NCBI GenBank assembly: GCA_963989385.1
Contig: OZ022505.1
Location: forward strand, 60,887,737 to 60,951,736
Source of the DNA: Ctena decussata
Taxonomy: Eukaryota; Mollusca; Bivalvia; Lucinida; Lucinidae
Length of the DNA: 64,000 nt
Direction: 5' to 3'
Shown here: positions 61,959 to 64,000 of the stretch, piece after piece
Numbering within the stretch: the stretch's first letter is position 1
Layout: the number at the start of each line of letters is the position of its first letter
Notes under the pieces: model-generated
Seen by the model: the letters and a program-made list of their open reading frames with translations, nothing else
What the model was told of the DNA's origin: nothing
Databases searched by the model: none
Made by a program: the position numbers and the translations under genes

Positions 61959-63006
61959 CTGTAAAATCAGAAAATATTCAGATCAAAACCTGTTAATTTC
62001 ATATAAATCTATTTATAGAAAAAAACTGATCGATGGACAGACGACTTGCAATTTTATATACTTTCATCAGGTGATAATGAAAGATTGTGTGCAATGGAAC
62101 ACTGTTTATGGTTGAGATTTCTGCATCCTGCTGGAATTGAACCTAGGACCTCCAGATCTGCAGGCCAGCACTTAACTCACTTGTTTTATACCAGAGTTAT
62201 GGCCCTTGATCAAGGTCCATAACTCTGTAATAAAACAAGATAATACAATCATGACTACGATCATACAATCATGACTATGATGAAGTATGATATACCTCCA
62301 ATGTGTTAACTGAGTAAATAGCTAAAAATATCAGAAATACTGTTAAAAGGGCAATAGAACTCTACATTAGCCTACCTATTTGCTGAGGTTCAGTATGCCT
62401 ATAAGCTTCCATCTAAACATCTTTATGCTCAAAGTATTAGAACAGAAAATTGTTGAATTTGCATCCAGACTAGTTCCAGATGAGGAGGCTCATATTCAGC
62501 CACTTCAATTGGATCTACAATGTTTGTCCTCTAATCTTTGAATTCTTTATATGATATAGCCTGGTTGTAACATTTTTTTAAATTTTGCAAATGTGTATTT
62601 TGTCTGCTTTTTGTGCTTTAAGGGTTAAAATGTCTAGTCAATGCCAGATACTAATTCTTGAACAATACCTATCATGGGACATACCTATCCTGGTAATGGC
62701 AGGGCTTGGGCTGAACAAGATTATCCACATATCCCCCTGCTACTGAGGCTTGTGGGTGACGACGTAGCAGTGCGTACCCAAGGTTGGACGACCAGTCTGG
62801 ATTGTCCGAAAAGAACAGAATCAGTTTCACATCTTTCTGATTTGAGAAAGGTATAAGACACTCGATGTCCAGATGTTCAGTGACTGCCATGTACACATCT
62901 ATTGTAAAAACATGTACATCTACACCTTCTATCCTCGGCAGGGTCAGTAATGAGACGCCTTTATGACCCTCGTACTCAAACCTGGTTGCTAAATCTGTGC
63001 TGGTTC
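61538..63006 (-). CDS. FBXO22: F-box only protein 22-like, C-terminal half (FIST-C domain), 2 exons
   Basis: The join on the minus strand is 63006-62685 and then 61958-61538. The upstream exon has acceptor TTTTCATAG, enters at phase 1, and encodes GTSTDLATRFEYEGHKGVSL, FFSDNPDWSSNLGYALLRR, and HPQASVAGGYVDNL, ending at donor GTATGT in phase 2. The last exon has acceptor ATTTTACAG and encodes EPFPSLMCVAFSGKKVKVAT, FAFMFACVGRGNGMY, FPNTPIIGFFGNGEVGFDCF and FHGYTTILTL, ending TAA at 61540-61538. The GFFGNGE and YTTI blocks and the overall order match the FIST-C end of FBXO22, a substrate adaptor of SCF ubiquitin ligases. The F-box and FIST-N parts lie right of the window. The alternative is another FIST-domain protein. 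The gene is convergent with the cotransporter. Confidence 0.8.
62095..62190 (-). mobile_element. SINE-B fragment, inverted
   Basis: TGTGTGCAATGGAACACTGT and GGAATTGAACCTAGGACCTC are the inverse of the SINE-B body and B box. It lies in the FBXO22-like intron. Confidence 0.7.
62440..62627. repeat. P3 TTAA-type MITE
   Basis: GTTGAATTTGCATCCAGACT, AGATGAGGAGGCTCATATTC and TTTGTGCTTTAAGGGTTAA. It lies in the FBXO22-like intron. Confidence 0.72.
62685..63006 (-). CDS. FBXO22: FBXO22-like penultimate exon
   Basis: 322 bases with canonical splice sites on the minus strand. It includes HVFTIDVYMAVTEHLDIECL and the SVAGGYVDNL block. No further exon could be identified between 63007 and 64000. Confidence 0.8.
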
Positions 63007-63097
63007 CTATGAAAACAATATAAAACAAAGTTATCATAAATTATATTTGGATATCAATTTCTGTTAGAAGTTGATTACACAAACTTTTTAGGCACAA

Positions 63098-63166
63098 TGA
63101 ATAGACAGACAGACAGACAGGCAAAATATAATGCCCCCTGACTATAGAAACGGAGGCAAAAAAATC
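63098..63166 (-). repeat. Solo terminus of element C
   Basis: GACAGACAGACAGACAGGCA followed by TAATGCCCCCTGACTATAGA is the inverse of the left end of element C (11757-11825). The tandem core is absent. Confidence 0.75.
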
Positions 63167-63448
63167 TGTCCGTAGATCAATGTATGGCATCAGTCTGGAA
63201 GCCTTGTCACCTGAAACAGTGAGTGACTTTCATGATTTCACCACGTCACACCCATAAAAATTACTTAAAATACTTAGCAAAAAAAGGCTTGTATGATGCT
63301 GACATATTTCAGTTTTAACTTGAAGTCTAGAGACAGACATATAGGTGAGCCACTTGACAAACTGTGCAGAAAATAGCGACCATGACTATTATGATATATG
63401 AACTTAACAAAATGTCCATGGAGACCTATTTCATATCACAGCTCAACT

Positions 63449-63515
63449 GGGCCCAGTTGTTCAAAACAAACGACATCGTTAGTTAATGAGATGTGAAAAT
63501 TTCAAATGTTTTAAA
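63449..63515. repeat. P5 MITE end fragment
   Basis: CTGGGCCCAGTTGTTCAAAA, then CGACATCGTTAGTTAATGAG, matches the outer arm of P5 and is then cut by the next repeat. Confidence 0.7.
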
Positions 63516-63518
63516 ATA

Positions 63519-63735
63519 CAGTCGAATCTCCGTAGTTCGAACGCCGATTTTTCGAAACTACCTGATTTTTCAAAGTTGAAACACGGTCTTGATTGTAAGT
63601 CCATTAATTCTATGCAAAAACACTTCCGCAAATTCGAATTACGATTATTCGAAAAATCGGATTTTTTGGAAGAAAAATTAGGTCCCGATGGAGTATATTC
63701 ATTATAAATACCCCTCTATTATTCGAAAACAAAAT
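63519..63735. repeat. Pogo/Tigger-like MITE, left part
   Basis: It starts ACAGTCGAATCTCCGTAGTT, then CGAACGCCGATTTTTCGAAA. TTCGAA-type blocks recur inside. The matching right end was not identified. Confidence 0.55.
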
Positions 63736-64000
63736 TTATGCTCCAATTAACACCTTTTTGTCATCAATGAGATAAATATTAACAGCTCCAAGTCATCACT
63801 GCCACCTGTGCAGGTAATTATCGCTACGTTTTTGATGGCAAAGTTATTAATTTCTGCTGAGCAAAAGGTGTTTGCCTAATTGTAGAATTGATGGGGATTA
63901 TCTTGTTTGAAGTTTGTCAATTTAAAGGCCAAATGTGATGGCTTTTGTAACCAGCAGGCTTGGACTAGCATGCGCATCCGAACTTTGGTTTCGTTAGTTT

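Overview
The window looks like nuclear DNA of a bivalve mollusc, most likely a clam-type genome. It is AT-rich with GT-AG introns. It contains split exons of two conserved animal genes and very dense non-autonomous repeats of the tandem-repeat-bearing kind known from bivalves (pearl and TR-MITE elements). No bacterial operon, CRISPR array, rRNA or intact functional tRNA was seen. The species assignment is inference. Layout: (1) 346-48200, + strand, holds the last 12 coding exons of a cation-chloride cotransporter of the NKCC group (SLC12A1/2/3). They run from the last membrane segments to the stop codon and give 498 codons. All phases are consistent across 11 GT-AG introns. The 5' half of the gene lies left of the window. 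(2) 61538-63006, - strand, holds the last two coding exons (about 246 codons) of a FIST-C protein best matched to F-box only protein 22. Its 5' half lies right of the window. The two genes converge, with about 13.3 kb of repeats between their stop codons. Everything else is intron or intergenic repeat. The main repeat structures are: a 10.1-kb foldback element (675-10774) with TTAA target duplications, inserted in a smaller hairpin MITE whose empty site can be read from the flanks; a 3.24-kb foldback element (27527-30767) with about 0.6-kb inverted arms; a mariner-type shell (11628-13626); and eight or more tandem-repeat elements, each with a short terminus, in most cases a CCGT/TGTC microsatellite, then 155-470-bp tandem units and a distal terminus. 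There are also many short palindromic MITE families, several bounded by TTAA-CCC, and two tRNA-derived SINE families. One SINE copy has a clean 12-bp target-site duplication. No intact transposase or reverse transcriptase was found. Only one short, decayed stretch resembling a reverse transcriptase was seen, so the repeats depend on enzymes encoded elsewhere. The observations most worth following up are: a six-copy array of 3' splice acceptors in front of the first cotransporter exon, in which the five upstream acceptors all lead to a stop codon within four codons; a decayed copy of the cotransporter C-terminus just after its stop codon; the TTAA-inserted foldback element; and dense nuclear-receptor-like half-sites inside the satellite arms.
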